From positions 186,001 through 250,000 of the forward strand of contig JAQPZY010000640.1 of the NCBI GenBank assembly GCA_029931535.1: a stretch of 64,000 nt of DNA. Reading direction: 5' to 3'. Below the pieces are notes generated by a model that saw only the letters and a program-made list of their open reading frames with translations, did no database searches and had not been told where the DNA came from. Shown here piece by piece: positions 1-10,334 of the stretch. Numbering within the stretch: the stretch's first letter is position 1; each line of letters starts with the position of its first letter. The stretch is from Margaritifera margaritifera. Lineage: Eukaryota > Mollusca > Bivalvia > Unionida > Margaritiferidae. The position numbers and the translations under genes are program-made.

Positions 1-24
1 TATGGTTCCTTTAAATTTTGTGTC

Positions 25-52
25 GTGTGTGTGTGTGTGCGTGTGTGTGTGT
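25..52. repeat. (GT)n microsatellite
   Basis: A short GT tract with one interruption lies upstream of the ATPase remnant. Confidence 0.9.
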
Positions 53-359
53 TACTGACTGCCTTTCTTGAATTTAGTTTAGCGGCATATTCTTTGGTGG
101 CAAATGTATGAACAGTACATGCATAGACATGACCACAAAAACTTTATCTGTGCACGAAAAACTAATTGTGTTAAATATGCTGCGAATAGTGACGAATACG
201 ACTTCTCTACTCCCGTGTGAAGAAGAAATTCTTCGCACTGTATCTACTCTTCATACTTAACAAACAGTGTGCTTCTCTAGTTGGTTACACAGATTTACGA
301 CTTGAAGGATGTACGTGACTTGCAAGGTCTTGTATTGTACGCTTGAAAACAAGAGATGG

Positions 360-826
360 CTGACATTGCCAAATACGTCGCGTGTGTGACTGATGAAAGA
401 AAGAAACACATGAACATTGTTTATGAATTGTGACTATCTGTTGTATACTATGAGAAAACGAAGAAGATATTAACCTTTGGTTTATTGGAAAAGGACATCA
501 TCGTAATTCCAGCATTATTTACATTACTCAAAACGTATTCCAACAAATTAAAGCGCATCGCACCGTCAGTTTCAATGCTCAGTATGTCGTGGTGTTTAAA
601 AATGCAAGTGATAAATTTTAAGTTCATGTGTTGGCTAAACAATTAGGAACACATTGGCTGAATTATACTTCTGACGATGCCACTCAGTTGCCACATGCGC
701 ATGTATTTATTTATTTAATACCTACCACTCCAGCTTATTTGAGATTTCGTGCGGATTTGTTTCACGATTGGTGTCAAGAAGGGGTTCAAGTCATCTATAC
801 GTCGCCTACCTCGTTTTCGTCTGATT
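360..826 (+). pseudogene. Polinton packaging ATPase (FtsK/HerA type), C-terminal remnant
   Basis: In the family this protein pumps element DNA into capsids. The frame through 478–618 is open and reads through HHRNSSIIYITQNVF and then FNAQYVVVFKN, typical of the C-terminal half of Polinton ATPases. A TAA at about 619 breaks it. The same frame continues as an open stretch at 628–828 (LAKQLG, DATQLPHAHVFIYL, LRFRADLF). The segment upstream of 478 has stops and frame changes, and no clean Walker A or Walker B motif is visible. It is therefore a truncated, inactive gene. Similarity is strong over about 110 residues; the N-terminal half is missing or decayed. Confidence 0.85.
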
Positions 827-849
827 AAAAAAAAAACTATAAAGACGAT

Positions 850-1215
850 ATTCACATATTTCCACTCTGACATTAACCAACATGACTTCCTTCAATCTCA
901 TCCCCCTGCCAAATTGATTCGTGCACTTTATGCCATAAGTTGCAAAAATAATTCACAGGTGCGTTCATAATTGTTAGAAGCCAGTCGAAAAGAAGGGGTA
1001 CGATAGTTTACTTGGACAGTACATCAATTGCTATAAGGAATAAGCACATTTCTCATCAAACAAAACGTTCTTTTCTTAGAAACACATAAAGTAGCTTTGA
1101 TACAATCGGCTGATCCGAGACTCGAGGCTCAGACCAAATAATAAATCATCTTCAAACCAGGTGGAAGTGGATCTCTAGGTGGTGTCATTATTCGTGCATT
1201 TCTACGATGGGATCC
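850..1215 (+). pseudogene. Small Polinton capsid-linked protein, first copy
   Basis: The + strand carries blocks such as SHPPAKLIRALYAISC (about 888–940), then THKVALIQSADPRLEAQ, then PGGSGSLGGVIIRAF near 1160–1205. They sit in more than one frame and are separated by stops. This is the layout of a short helical protein common in animal Polintons: a charged helical body ending in a Gly-Gly and hydrophobic tail. Its exact role is not established; it is usually considered virion-associated. It directly follows the ATPase remnant, as expected within a Polinton. A related piece lies at 2765–3115. Confidence 0.55.
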
Positions 1216-1239
1216 TAATACAGTAACTAAGAAAGCAAA

Positions 1240-1732
1240 ACCTGGGCCTGAATCTAAAATACAAACAAAAGAGAAGAGGTGGCAGTGCGTTCATACTCTA
1301 CATCAACTTCCCCTACAAAGAAGAAGAAAATAAAAACGAAAACGTCCCTTTTGAGAAAAAGTGGTACTGCAGCTGTGATATGTGATCGTCTCTTCTCCTT
1401 CTCCTACTCCTACACCTCCTTCGTTATTCATGATACCAGCCAAACCTAATTTAAAGACAAAACTGTTTCCCCATCTGATGATAAAATGGAAACCCATCCC
1501 TAAAGGAACTTCTACTTTTTCTCCGTCTACGTCGTCCTCTGCTGCAGCTGCAGCTTTAAAGGTGACATCTCTCAACAAAAAAGTGCAAGACAGAACATGC
1601 ATGATACAATGCTTACTGGATGTGTCCAAACAAGAGCTGTCACAATTTAGTCCATTGAAAACACCAGTAGTGCCTAAAGTCAAGTTGGTCCGACATCCCA
1701 ACAATCAGTGGAGACGCATTCCATTATAAAAG
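1240..1732 (+). pseudogene. Unassigned Polinton ORF remnant, Pro/Ser/Ala-rich then basic
   Basis: The main open part (1382–1729) encodes a Pro/Ser/Thr-rich start, a run of five alanines and a basic C-terminus ending NNQWRRIPL, then TAA. It follows the first small capsid-linked protein and may be its C-terminal partner or extension. I do not recognise a family. The opposite strand is also open here (1303–1704), but that frame is low-complexity and probably a shadow. Confidence 0.35.
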
Positions 1733-2640
1733 ATGTTGAGGAATGTTACGGAATTATGTATATGGAATTTATAATGTGCCTAAACTTTATTCTATGACTG
1801 TACTTAAAAATGATGTCAAATAGTGAGTCATATTTAAGTTGGGTTTAGTTGTACTATTAGTCAAATAAACAACATGTTGACCAGGTTTGAGTTCAAGGTC
1901 AAAGCCGTTTACCACTCTTACAGTACTTTTCCATTAAATCGATGCATTTAGTATTGCATTCTGGGTCGTAATATGACACGTTTCCTGTTGTGAAATAGGT
2001 AATTTGCAAGGAGTATATAATACCTTCAATACAAATGTTACACATTCCAATTTTAAATCTTGTGTTGAAAAGATCTGTTTTTACGATCAGCTTGGAATCA
2101 TCAGATGTTTGAAATAATAGAGGTGCTGAAATTTTGTAGTTCTGTAATGCTGTATTGCTGTATAAATAATTCGAAGGGAATTATTTATTGGAACATTCAT
2201 CGAAGTTACCATGGAGTACTCACTAACGTTCGAAGTTGTATTTAGGACTTTTGGATGCCTGTAAACATTCTCAAAGATCATCTGGATTACTTTATCGTTG
2301 GTACATCAAGAATGTCCAGACCCATTCATTCGGAACAATCTTTCATTCGGAACATTTTTTCATTACGAAGATCCATTCATTCGGAACAATCTTTCATTCG
2401 GAACATTCGTTCATTACGAAGATTCATTCATTTGGAACATTCATTCATTTGGAACATTTTATAATTTCTATATGTGATTAGGGTACTAATAATTATAATT
2501 TATTGGATTATTTGGATTTTAACACACGTTACTGTAAGTGTCTTTTGATTTTCACATTGATTATTTAGAAATAAATTGTTTGTTGATTTTTACAAACATT
2601 GATGATTTCACTTTCTTTTTGTTACGTTTTTTATAACAAG
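1733..2640. other. No recognisable gene; AT-rich Polinton interior
   Basis: Apart from the tandem repeat at 2322–2460, nothing coding could be recognised on either strand. This could be an unrecognisable remnant of another Polinton gene such as the major capsid protein, but no supporting motif was seen. Confidence 0.5.
2322..2460. repeat. 51-bp tandem repeat, about 2.7 units
   Basis: Two nearly identical 51-bp units (2322–2372 and 2373–2423) are followed by a shortened third. Each is made of smaller CATTCATTCGGAACA-like subunits. The open frames across it are repeat artefacts. Confidence 0.9.
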
Positions 2641-2764
2641 GAAAAAGTGTTGGGATAAGATTCACTTCAGCTACTGTGAACAAAGATGTCTTCTCCTCCT
2701 CAAAGTTCACATCATCGCCGATGTCCAAAGATGTCCTCCAAAGAAGAAAAAGGCTATCACTTTT

Positions 2765-3115
2765 CGTGTAGCTAAACATTGGGATATCTTGTCAGTACTT
2801 TCCAATGTTAATGCTCCGATGCGAAAACATGTCATTCAAAAAGCACCTTTAGAAATCATCGAAACGGTGTGTGAATGCTATTTGAACGTCTTAAAATGAA
2901 CGGTTCCTTTTAATAATATATATAAACAGCGATTAGGATGACATCCTAACCTTCTCGGACAAATGGTGAAAAAGAAAATTTCAGTTAGTCAAAAGAAAAC
3001 ATTGCTCGTTCAACGAGGAGGATTTTTTAACCATTTTTTTACCATGCTGATTGGACCGTTGTTAAAAGTTGCTGCTCCTTTGAAATGATCGCGTGCTGGG
3101 CCTATTTTAGGAGAA
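2765..3115 (+). pseudogene. Small Polinton capsid-linked protein, second copy
   Basis: The + strand reads AKHWDILSVLSNVN, then KHVIQKAPLEIIETVCE, then a block containing MVKKKISVSQKKTLL and QRGGFFNHFFTML near 2965–3045. Stops and a frame change separate the blocks. It has the same design as the piece at 850–1215: a helical body, a lysine-rich stretch, then Gly-Gly-Phe and a hydrophobic tail. That makes two divergent members of one family in a single element. The role is inferred to be virion-associated. Confidence 0.65.
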
Positions 3116-3164
3116 GTATTGAAGTGAACATAAAAATACACACCTTTCTGTACCGCTTGCTCTT

Positions 3165-3475
3165 ATGGAATGACAAAAATGAACTTTAGTTCCTTACAAA
3201 CGGTGGAAGGAACTCCACCATTGGTACGAAGAACAGATATCTCACTTACCTCCTACGCTTTATGTCACTGAGATGTCACACTTACAACAAGAATTACAGT
3301 CGGCACTTGTTGCAAGATCTTGAACTGTTTCATCAGCACGCTTTAGACGAGACGACTCTTAGAGAAAAACAAAAAGTAGCTGATCCAAAGGCGATGACAG
3401 GTACGGCCACGGTGATGGAAGTAAAAGAGAAAGAAGAAGCCTTTGAAGAGTTTCAAACCCCACCTGTTTAAACGT
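3165..3475 (+). pseudogene. Charged coiled-coil Polinton protein remnant
   Basis: Frames here encode a helix-rich, Gln/Glu/Leu-rich piece (ELFHQHALDETTLREKQK, 3262–3471) ending with an acidic tail and TAA. In animal Polintons the Gly-Gly-Phe protein is often followed by a short coiled-coil segment of this kind. The start is lost to frame changes around 3165–3290. Specific function unknown. Confidence 0.45.
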
Positions 3476-3690
3476 CCAAGTTGACATCTACATCAAGAAT
3501 TGGTTTGATCAAACAGATGATGTTTATACCATTGCTAGCGGAAGAGAAAACTAAAGAAGTGAAAAAAGAAGTCAAGCAAGAACCCCTGTTCAGGCATATT
3601 TATTCCACGTAAAGCATCGCAATCCCAAAAAAATGCACACTAAGAACAGAGCATCGGCAGTTAGTTGACTTACTGAGCAACAACAACAAC

Positions 3691-4260
3691 ATGGACAAAC
3701 TTTTAGGCAGCATTTACTACAAACCTGCTCATGCAGCTGGCTGCAGAGGAGTTACAAATTATATCATGCAGCCAAAACCAAACTTAAAAATCTACGTCTG
3801 CAAGATGTACAACAGTGGTTACAAGAACAATAGACGTACACGTTACACAAACCCGTTTGCCGAAAATTATCTAGTAGTCAAACTAAAATAGTAGGATCTA
3901 TCATCAATCCCTAGCCTATTTAGCATATATCTCTCTCATTTAGCTTCGTGCAATCGAGGTTACACATTTTGCTTTTGTGTCATTGATGTGTTTTCAAAAT
4001 CGGTTTGAGTGATTCCGTAGACTTCTAAAACAAGTTTCAGAACTTCGTCTTAAAACAAAGTTGTCGACACCCTCTGCGATGGCAAACAAACAAAGGCACC
4101 GAATTTCTTAACCAAGCTATTCAAAAAGAATTCATTTTTCGCCACTGAAAATCCGGAACAAAAGCCATTGTGGTTGAACGTTTTCAAAGAACTTTGAAAG
4201 AAGGTATGTGGAAATATTTTACACATCAGCATATTCTCAAATGCGCGTGTTCCTAAAGAT
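3691..4260 (+). pseudogene. Polinton integrase (retroviral-type, DDE), frameshifted
   Basis: The enzyme inserts element DNA into the host genome. The start at 3691 (MDKLLGSIYYKPAHAAG) is characteristic of Polinton integrases. After about 20 residues the matching frame shifts by one; it continues as KNLRLQDVQQWLQEQ, hits a stop, and goes on to HKPV. Catalytic-core pieces follow: a CVIDVF-like strand near 3970–4000, WQTNKGTEFLNQAIQKEF near 4079–4132, and VVERFQRTLKEGMWKYF-type sequence near 4170–4220 across a frame change. Several frameshifts and stops leave no usable gene. The C-terminal chromodomain-type end is not recognisable. Confidence 0.9.
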
Positions 4261-4529
4261 CAAATCGTCTTTTTCTGCCAAATCTTTGTGGTGTATTGTG
4301 CCATTGGAGCAGCATTTGGAAATTGGAGTTTACAACAAGGAGATAGACACCTGTGAACTATTTTACTCAGTAGTTATTTTTTTCCCAATCTATCGTTGAA
4401 ATATACAGATAGTAGCAACTGTAGCCACGCATATGCCAGTCACAACTTTTCAAGGCACAGTAATCCTCATGAACTCTTGCAAAATCATCCTTTGACATCG
4501 AGTGACTCCATGGAGATAAGATCCATCGA

Positions 4530-5345
4530 ACTACGAATAATCACTTTTATTTAACATCATATAGTGACAGTTCTATTGATGTGTTTGACAACAGCAAATT
4601 AGTTTGTTTTACAACCAAAGTTCCTCAATCCATATAATTTGATCACGAACTTTATTAGTAAGTGGCTTTGGTAGCGTCTTTCATTCTATCCAAAGTCTTG
4701 AATATTACCGCAGATCATATCACTTTCGTCATAGAAATAATCAACGAAGAAGTCCAAGAACACTTTGACAAGAATGATATCTATGACATGAGAATTTGTG
4801 CAGCATATTATTTTAATGATCGTTATCTCGTCGAACCAATTCAACTATTTTGACCGATCGGTTTGGCAAAACACTGGATAAGACTGACCGAAGTGTGCTG
4901 ATTGAGTACCATCCACCTACTGATTGTCTCAAATTGGATTTTTCGGACGGCAAAATCATATCCATCACATTTTATCCCAGTTTGTTAGCAATTCTGCGTG
5001 GAAACAAAACTTTCACTTCCATCAAAGATATGAACAACAATAACCGATTCTTCAGGTATGTTTGCTACAATACTGAATTGAACAAAAGACTGAATTTGGA
5101 AGTAGTAGGAAACACAGCCGCTCCGTTGCTAGAGTCATTCCTTTCAAAGTGGAATCGGTCATAGCTTCTCACGATGAAGAAGGAAACTCGTTTGATGTTC
5201 ACCGAGATTTTGTGTATCCTCTCATTATCTTCCTGTCAGTAAATTGTATTTTGACAGTGTAAATATTCGTATGAAAGGAGATCTTGGACAAAATATTATA
5301 TTTTTCAAAGGAAGAGTCACCTTGAAAACTACATATTTGAATACG
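4530..5345 (+). pseudogene. Polinton minor capsid (penton-like, F54H12.2-type) protein, broken
   Basis: This protein forms the capsid vertex in Polintons and is often annotated as F54H12.2-like in animal genomes. Its features appear in order: a start region near 4545–4630 (SSIDVFDNSKLV, FTTKVPQSI), ITADHITFVIEIINEEVQE at about 4700–4755, YLVEPIQLF ending at a stop near 4853, RSVLIEYHPPTDCLKLDF at 4883–4942, and a C-terminal VVGNTAAPLLE block near 5105–5135. The reading frame changes several times and it has at least one internal stop. The order and spacing of motifs make this identification solid despite decay. Confidence 0.8.
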
Positions 5346-5367
5346 AGTATCCAGTGAATTGTAACAT

Positions 5368-5852
5368 ATACCTGTGTATCGCGGAGTAGCTCGACAACGA
5401 GGACATATTTTTGAAGATGTTTTAAAATAGGCTTTTCGTACGGTGGCAACCATCTTAAAACACATATGGTGACTCTAGGATTGCATGCTTTAAGAGATGC
5501 GGTCTTGATGCAAGAAACAGAATTTCTCCAACCAAAAAAGTCCCAAAACAAGCCTTAATGAAAGCAAGACAAAATGTGTTGATTCAGAGAAGAAAATAAC
5601 TCCTTGGTCGCCGAGACACCCCTGTAAATTCACTTCAAACTCCTGGCAAAGGCATTAGTTCTTTGTCTACGTCACAGCAACGCCACGGCACGAAGAGACG
5701 TAGAAAACCCTTCAGATCTCATAGACACGACCAGAAAAAGAATAAGAAGAGAAGAACGGTCCGAGATTTGGACTCTTCCGATTACCACAAGGTGATGCTT
5801 GTGAATGTTCCAAAACAGACCTCAATATGTTTGCCATGCCAAAGACGACGAT
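5368..5852 (+). pseudogene. Polinton basic pVI-like core/capsid protein, broken
   Basis: The frame from 5368 reads VYRGVARQRGHIFEDVLK, hits TAG, then AFRTVATILKH. This is the N-terminal pattern of the small Polinton protein compared with adenovirus pVI. A helical middle follows in another frame (LHALRDAVLMQET near 5483–5521). A strongly basic tail (GTKRRRKPFRSHRHDQKKNKKR within 5663–5854, described here only in part) suits DNA binding. At least three breaks inactivate it. It sits between penton and protease, which supports the call. Confidence 0.7.
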
Positions 5853-6045
5853 GACGACGCGTGTCTGGAAGAAACACTGACACTCATCCCAGAAGAGAAG
5901 ATCTTCAAAGAGTGGATTTATTGGAGACGAAACGCATCCAACTTTTCTTGCAACAGAGTATTGAGGCTTTCCGTTCATCGACTTACATAACAGATCTTTT
6001 TAAAGAAAAATTCAAGCGTGAACTCATTGCCTATCATTATATATG

Positions 6046-6430
6046 AAGACGAAAACCTGGGAACTTTATTACGTTCTGACCCACCGTTCGTACGCTGCAT
6101 CTTGGAATCCAGCGGTATTTGCTCAATAGGAACTTCCTCATCGAAAACCTAACGACGTTCGGGCTTATATCGTCAACACGGACGACGATCATCGCTCAGG
6201 AATCTATTGGGTAGTCGTCTACTTTCGCAACGACCACAGTGTGGAATTTCTTTTTCTATGGATTACCTCCTCCTGAAGACGATATCATAATCCTTATGAG
6301 AAGAAATGCTGTATCCACTCAGTTCAATATTGTTAGATTACAACGTCAGATTCTATAGTGTGTACAATATTGTGTGTATTTTCTTCATCAACGCTCCCTT
6401 GGGTTTCCATAAAAACATGTATGGACTTGT
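6046..6430 (+). pseudogene. Polinton cysteine protease (adenain-like), inactive remnant
   Basis: Capsid-maturation protease of the adenain fold. The frame across 6150–6232 reads NDVRAYIVNTDDDHRSG, then IYWVVVYF. The residue before Trp, where the family has its catalytic histidine, is Tyr here. A cysteine-rich block lies near 6350–6410 in shifted frames, where the family carries its catalytic cysteine. There is a stop near 6128 and further frame changes. The Asp/Asn-rich centre and the position after the pVI-like gene make the family assignment good. The enzyme is clearly dead. Confidence 0.8.
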
Positions 6431-6609
6431 TTTGAACGTGATTGCTCTAGAAATGAGGCAAAATTAGAAATAGGACTTTGTAAACATTATGGATATATAT
6501 TTTCTTTAACTGAAAAATGTAGTGTGCACCAATGGTAAAATTACACTGTACTGGAACATTGGAATTCTAGTCTTACTCCGCAACGTTGTCAACCTTGTAA
6601 ATACATTCA
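6431..6609. other. Junction between Polinton remnant and LINE
   Basis: AT-rich DNA with no recognisable gene and no clear terminal repeat or target-site duplication. Confidence 0.5.
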
Positions 6610-7354
6610 TGTTGTCAGGCCAGGCATCGCCTGTTACCGTACATAACAGTAGACGGCACTACCTGTGACTGTTGACCCAGAATAGACAGCTAAACCTGGC
6701 TCGCGCTGGAAAGTCCTTTCTGGTGGATCAGGCGGCCAAGCAGATACGCTCATCCCCCGGCTGTGAAGGCAGATGGGAAGAGCTGTGTGGACAGCGCAGG
6801 GCATCAGCTCAGGTACAGTAGGAACTGTTGGCCATCCACTGCATCCGGCTTGTTTCCAGACGTCTGGACATTGTTGTGCCACTGGATACAGACAGGCCTG
6901 GACGAAAGAGTGAGGACGATTCTGCACACCATTCCCTTAAATCCAACTCACGCGCAAGTCACGACACTATTCTACTTCCCCCACCTAATGCCTTCAAGTC
7001 ATGTGACGATGGGCAAGCGGCAAAGCAGCAGGCGTGGATACACTCGGAGCTGTAGCTGCAGACCTGCTCACAGGCGGCTCAGGACATAGGGTCGCTTTTC
7101 ACTGGACTGAAGCAGCAGTGGAACTCGGCAGCCCCCTGGGTGACTGAGCATTCCTTTCTAGAATAACGCTGCTCATGCGTAGCATGAGGGAGAGGCTAGA
7201 AAAGGTGCCATAAACATTGGATGCTTCACTTTAACCCTGGTCAGCATACCGCGGCTGACGGGGATCCCACCTTAGCGGTCAAAAACCCAACAAGAAGACA
7301 AAGGTGACGCAACTCACCATCGGCGCCTTGAGCGTAGCCGTAGTAAATAAGAGC

Positions 7355-7515
7355 GACGTGAAGCTGGTGTTGGGTTTGCCATCAAATCACAGCTAGTTAG
7401 CGAGTTCACAAATCTCCCAAATGGCGTGAATGACAGACTAATGAAAATTAAACTCGCACTGTCTGGAAAAAGACATGCAACTATCATCAGCGCTTATGCA
7501 CCCACCATGACCAAC
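7355..7515 (+). pseudogene. LINE endonuclease (EEP) fragment
   Basis: Open frame with GVGFAIKSQLVSEF, NGVNDRLMKIKLAL and ATIISAYAPTMT, matching a central stretch of the exonuclease–endonuclease–phosphatase domain that nicks target DNA. The rest of the domain, including the downstream catalytic His region, is absent; the sequence moves to linker about 70 bp later. Confidence 0.75.
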
Positions 7516-7584
7516 CTAGATAAGATCAGTGTATCAGTGTAGCAGACGACCACAAGGCAAACAAGTGCCCAAATTGAAATAGGA

Positions 7585-7985
7585 GAATGTGAAACATGCA
7601 TTTATCGACGAACTGTGCAGCCAACTGGATACAATTGATATAAACTCCGAGAATGTCGAGGAAATCTGGGCATCCTTCAAAGACTCTGTGTACTCAACTG
7701 CGTCCAAAACCATCGGTCCCACCACACGTAAACATCAAGATTGGTTTGATGAGAACGATACTGCAATACAGAGACTTCTGAATGAGAAACATCAGTTATA
7801 GAATGCCTATTTAGAAGACAGCAGTTCAACATCTGAGAATGCAGCCTTCAACAACATCAAGAGGACTGTCCAATGCAAACTCAGACATCTGCAACAAAAG
7901 TGGCTGAACAATAAGGCTGATGAGATTCAGTTCTACGCAGAGAGGAATGATATGACATACTTCTATGATGTTTAAAGACAATCTA
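7585..7985 (+). pseudogene. LINE linker between endonuclease and RT
   Basis: The frame 7589–7801 encodes KHAFIDELCSQLD…IWASFKDSVYSTAS…RKHQDWFDEND, then a stop where Leu is expected. It continues to KADEIQFYAERNDM and FYDV near 7970. This is the conserved helical linker of the same LINE family. The next sequence belongs to the RT palm, so a stretch of several hundred bases is missing. Confidence 0.7.
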
Positions 7986-8014
7986 CGGGTCACAGTCAAC
8001 ATGAAAGGCAACAT

Positions 8015-8730
8015 AGTATCGTGCGACAACCATCGGGGCATCTCCTTGCACAATAATGGCCAAATTTCTGCTGAATCGTCTTGTGCATCACATTGATCAA
8101 GGGCTCCTGCCAGTGAGAACGCGTGATTTCAGGAAATGACGACTGACCACAGACATGGTGTTTGCAGCCGGCAACTCCAGAAGAAATGCCTGGAACAGAA
8201 CACCAACCTGTACATGACATTCATCGGCCTGACAAAAGCCTTTGACACAGTCAGCCGTGGAAGCCTTTGGAAGATCATGGCAACATTTGGTTGCCCAGAG
8301 AAATTTATCGTGATGGTTCGTCAATTCCATGATGGCATGCTCGCTCGTGTCGTGGATGACGGCGAGTCATTTGAACCATTCCCAGTCACAAATGGAGTCA
8401 AGCACGGCTGTTTGTTGGCCCCCAAACCTCTTCAGTATGATGGTCTCTGCCATGCTTACTGATGCCTTCCGTGACTATGACACTGGGATCGACATCAGAT
8501 ACCGAACTGACGGCAAGCTCTTCAATCTGAGGAGACTACGGGCGAAGACGAAGTTACAGGAAGTGACTGTTCGCGATCTCCTATTTGCTGACAATTGTTC
8601 CCTGAATGCCAAATCTGAGTATGACATGCAACACAGTATGGGCCAAATTCTCTTCAGATTGTGACAACTTCGGTCTCACAATCAGTATCAAGAAGACAGA
8701 GGTGATGCACCAAACTGCACCAGGAAAGCC
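8015..8730 (+). pseudogene. LINE reverse transcriptase, catalytic residues lost
   Basis: RT motifs are clear but lie in three frames (about 8015–8135, 8136–8430 and 8430–8720). Motif A reads MTFIGLTKAFD, with Gly where the family has the catalytic Asp (VDLTKAFD). Motif C reads LFADN in place of FADD. Both substitutions would abolish polymerisation, independent of the frameshifts. PVTNGVKHGCLLAP is the motif B region. Confidence 0.85.
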
Positions 8731-9561
8731 TACCATCACAGTAAATGGCCAAACCCTCACGGCTGTGAAAAAGGTCACTTATCTCGGCAGCACTCTGTCA
8801 CATGCAGTCCATATCGATGATGAAACGAACGCCAGAATTGCTAAAGCAAGTGTGGCCTTTGGCAAACTACGTGCACATGTGTGGGAGTGCAAAGGCATCA
8901 GTCTACAAACAAAACTGAAGTTCTACAAAGCCATTGTGTTGCCGACCCTGCTGTATGCTTGCGAAACCTGGATGGTGTACAGACGCCATGCCAAGAAGCT
9001 GAACTATTTTCACATGGGTTACATGAGGCAACTGATGAGCAGATGGTATGTCAGGGTCTCAGCACTGAGGTTCTCACACGGGCAGGAGTTCCAAGCACCC
9101 ACACCATGCTGAAGAAATCGCAGTTGAGATGGGTAGGCCACGTCAACAGGATGTCAGACGAGCAACTACCAACGAAGATCTTCTACGCCGAACTGAAGGA
9201 GAGAAAGCGATCTCATGGTTGTCATAAGAAACGCTTCAAAGATTCCCTCACGTCATCATTAAAACACTTCAACACTGACCCTGAGACTTGGGAAGATCTC
9301 GCACAGGATCGCTCCATCTGGCGGAGTCTCATCCGTACTGGAGCTACAGACTTTGAACTGAGGAGAATTGCAGAGGAAGTGCAGAAATGCGAGCACCGTA
9401 AATCTCAGAATTACGGCACATCCAATACTAATCCAGCAAACCCAAGCGGCATCTCCTGTTCAGTGCGCTACAGACAGTTCAGAGCACAAACTGGCCCTAT
9501 CAGCCACTCACGTACTCGAAGGACGAACTCGAAGGACGAACAACAGAACATTAAGGTTTAA
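8700..9561 (+). pseudogene. LINE ORF C-terminal region
   Basis: Two overlapping frames (8606–9112 and 8881–9561) carry TYLGSTLSHAVHIDDE, LPTLLYACETW, then LRWVGHVNRMSDEQLP and an Arg/Lys-rich end. This is the usual C-terminal part of the family, terminated by TAA at 9559–9561. One frameshift lies between about 9040 and 9100. Confidence 0.8.
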
Positions 9562-9565
9562 TATT

Positions 9566-10330
9566 TTTCAGGTATTTGTACATGAAGAGGAAGGGAACAG
9601 CACTAATCTTCCCTCTTCATTTATTATTGATGCATTGTTATAGCGGGGATTATTTAAAATGCTGGTTTAAAAAGAGGGATGCTTTTTTCACATCCGCGCC
9701 TTCACTTGTGGGGATGTTTTCCTTTACGTCCGAGCCTAAAGCATATAAGGTGGTGCGTTCACCAATCTTGCCGTTTATCGTCGATCCAATAAATAAAAAT
9801 GAACCAGAGTGTAAGCAGAAAACTAAGTGAGACCTTATTTCACTTAGTGTATGTACAGTACTCCCTAGACTAGGTGGAAAACACTGAGTTGCACCCCATC
9901 AAGAGAGGTTTCAAGAGGAGTATAGCCCATTTCAAAACATCCCAAAACACTCATAATCTCCATGCTGCAGGAGGAAATGGAAAGAGAGAAAGAAATGGGA
10001 AGAGGAGAAGAGGAGAATAGGGAGAAGGAAAGAATTAAGAGAGAACAGCTGAGACGGCAAGACGAGAGAGAGATGAATTTCTGGTCCCATCAATAGAAGA
10101 CTGAAGATGGAGACATATGAGCCTAATATTAGACACTCTGTCTCTTACAAAAAGATCTGTCTCTGTTGTGTTTTCAGACCAGTGAGGTCCAGTTGGATAT
10201 CAGTAAGATCTTTGATCCAGGACAAATTATCAGCGGCCTTTACAGAGTCATCCAGTTCTTTTAGGAAATAGATACTACTCAGTCATTTAAAAAAATAGTG
10301 TGTGTTTTGTATGCCTGTTTGTGTATTTCA
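9566..10330. other. No recognised gene; purine-rich stretch
   Basis: 9566–9840 may be the LINE 3' end; no tail was recognised. About 9970–10070 is a GA-rich stretch that would encode a Glu/Arg/Lys-rich helix (EKERIKREQLRRQDERE) on +, but stops follow at once and no family is recognised. Confidence 0.4.
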
Positions 10331-10334
10331 CAAC

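Larger units (their letters stand above)
1..6430 (+). mobile_element. Degraded Polinton/Maverick (adintovirus-like) DNA transposon
   Basis: A run of broken genes, all on the + strand, matches the protein set of animal Polintons: packaging ATPase, small capsid-linked proteins, retroviral-type integrase, penton-like minor capsid protein, basic pVI-like protein and adenain-type cysteine protease. Every gene has in-frame stops or frame changes, so the element is dead. No major capsid protein or polymerase was found here, and the left end lies outside the window. No terminal inverted repeat was seen on the right before the LINE that starts near 6.6 kb. Identification rests on several independent protein similarities in a plausible order; exact borders are uncertain. 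Confidence 0.85.
6610..9565 (+). mobile_element. Dead non-LTR retrotransposon (LINE) with endonuclease and RT
   Basis: The element carries an apurinic-type endonuclease piece, a linker, a reverse transcriptase and a long C-terminal region, all on +. GC content is higher than in its surroundings. It belongs to the LINE group, common in marine invertebrates, whose ORF ends in an LRWVGHVNRM-type segment. I do not assign the clade. Two internal deletions are inferred: one removes most of the endonuclease after about 7515, and one removes the linker–RT junction near 7980–8010. The 5' part (6610–7350) is GC-rich and has no clear ORF. Frameshifts and catalytic substitutions show it is inactive. Confidence 0.85.

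Noticed and set aside
1303..1704. Minus-strand ORF of 133 codons
   Set aside because: Overlaps the + strand Polinton piece; Gly/Val/Glu-rich low complexity looks like the complement of the Pro/Ser-rich + frame.
6634..6927. Minus-strand ORF opposite the LINE 5' region
   Set aside because: Cys/Pro/Trp-rich composition in a GC-rich strand complement and no family match; a shadow of the LINE.
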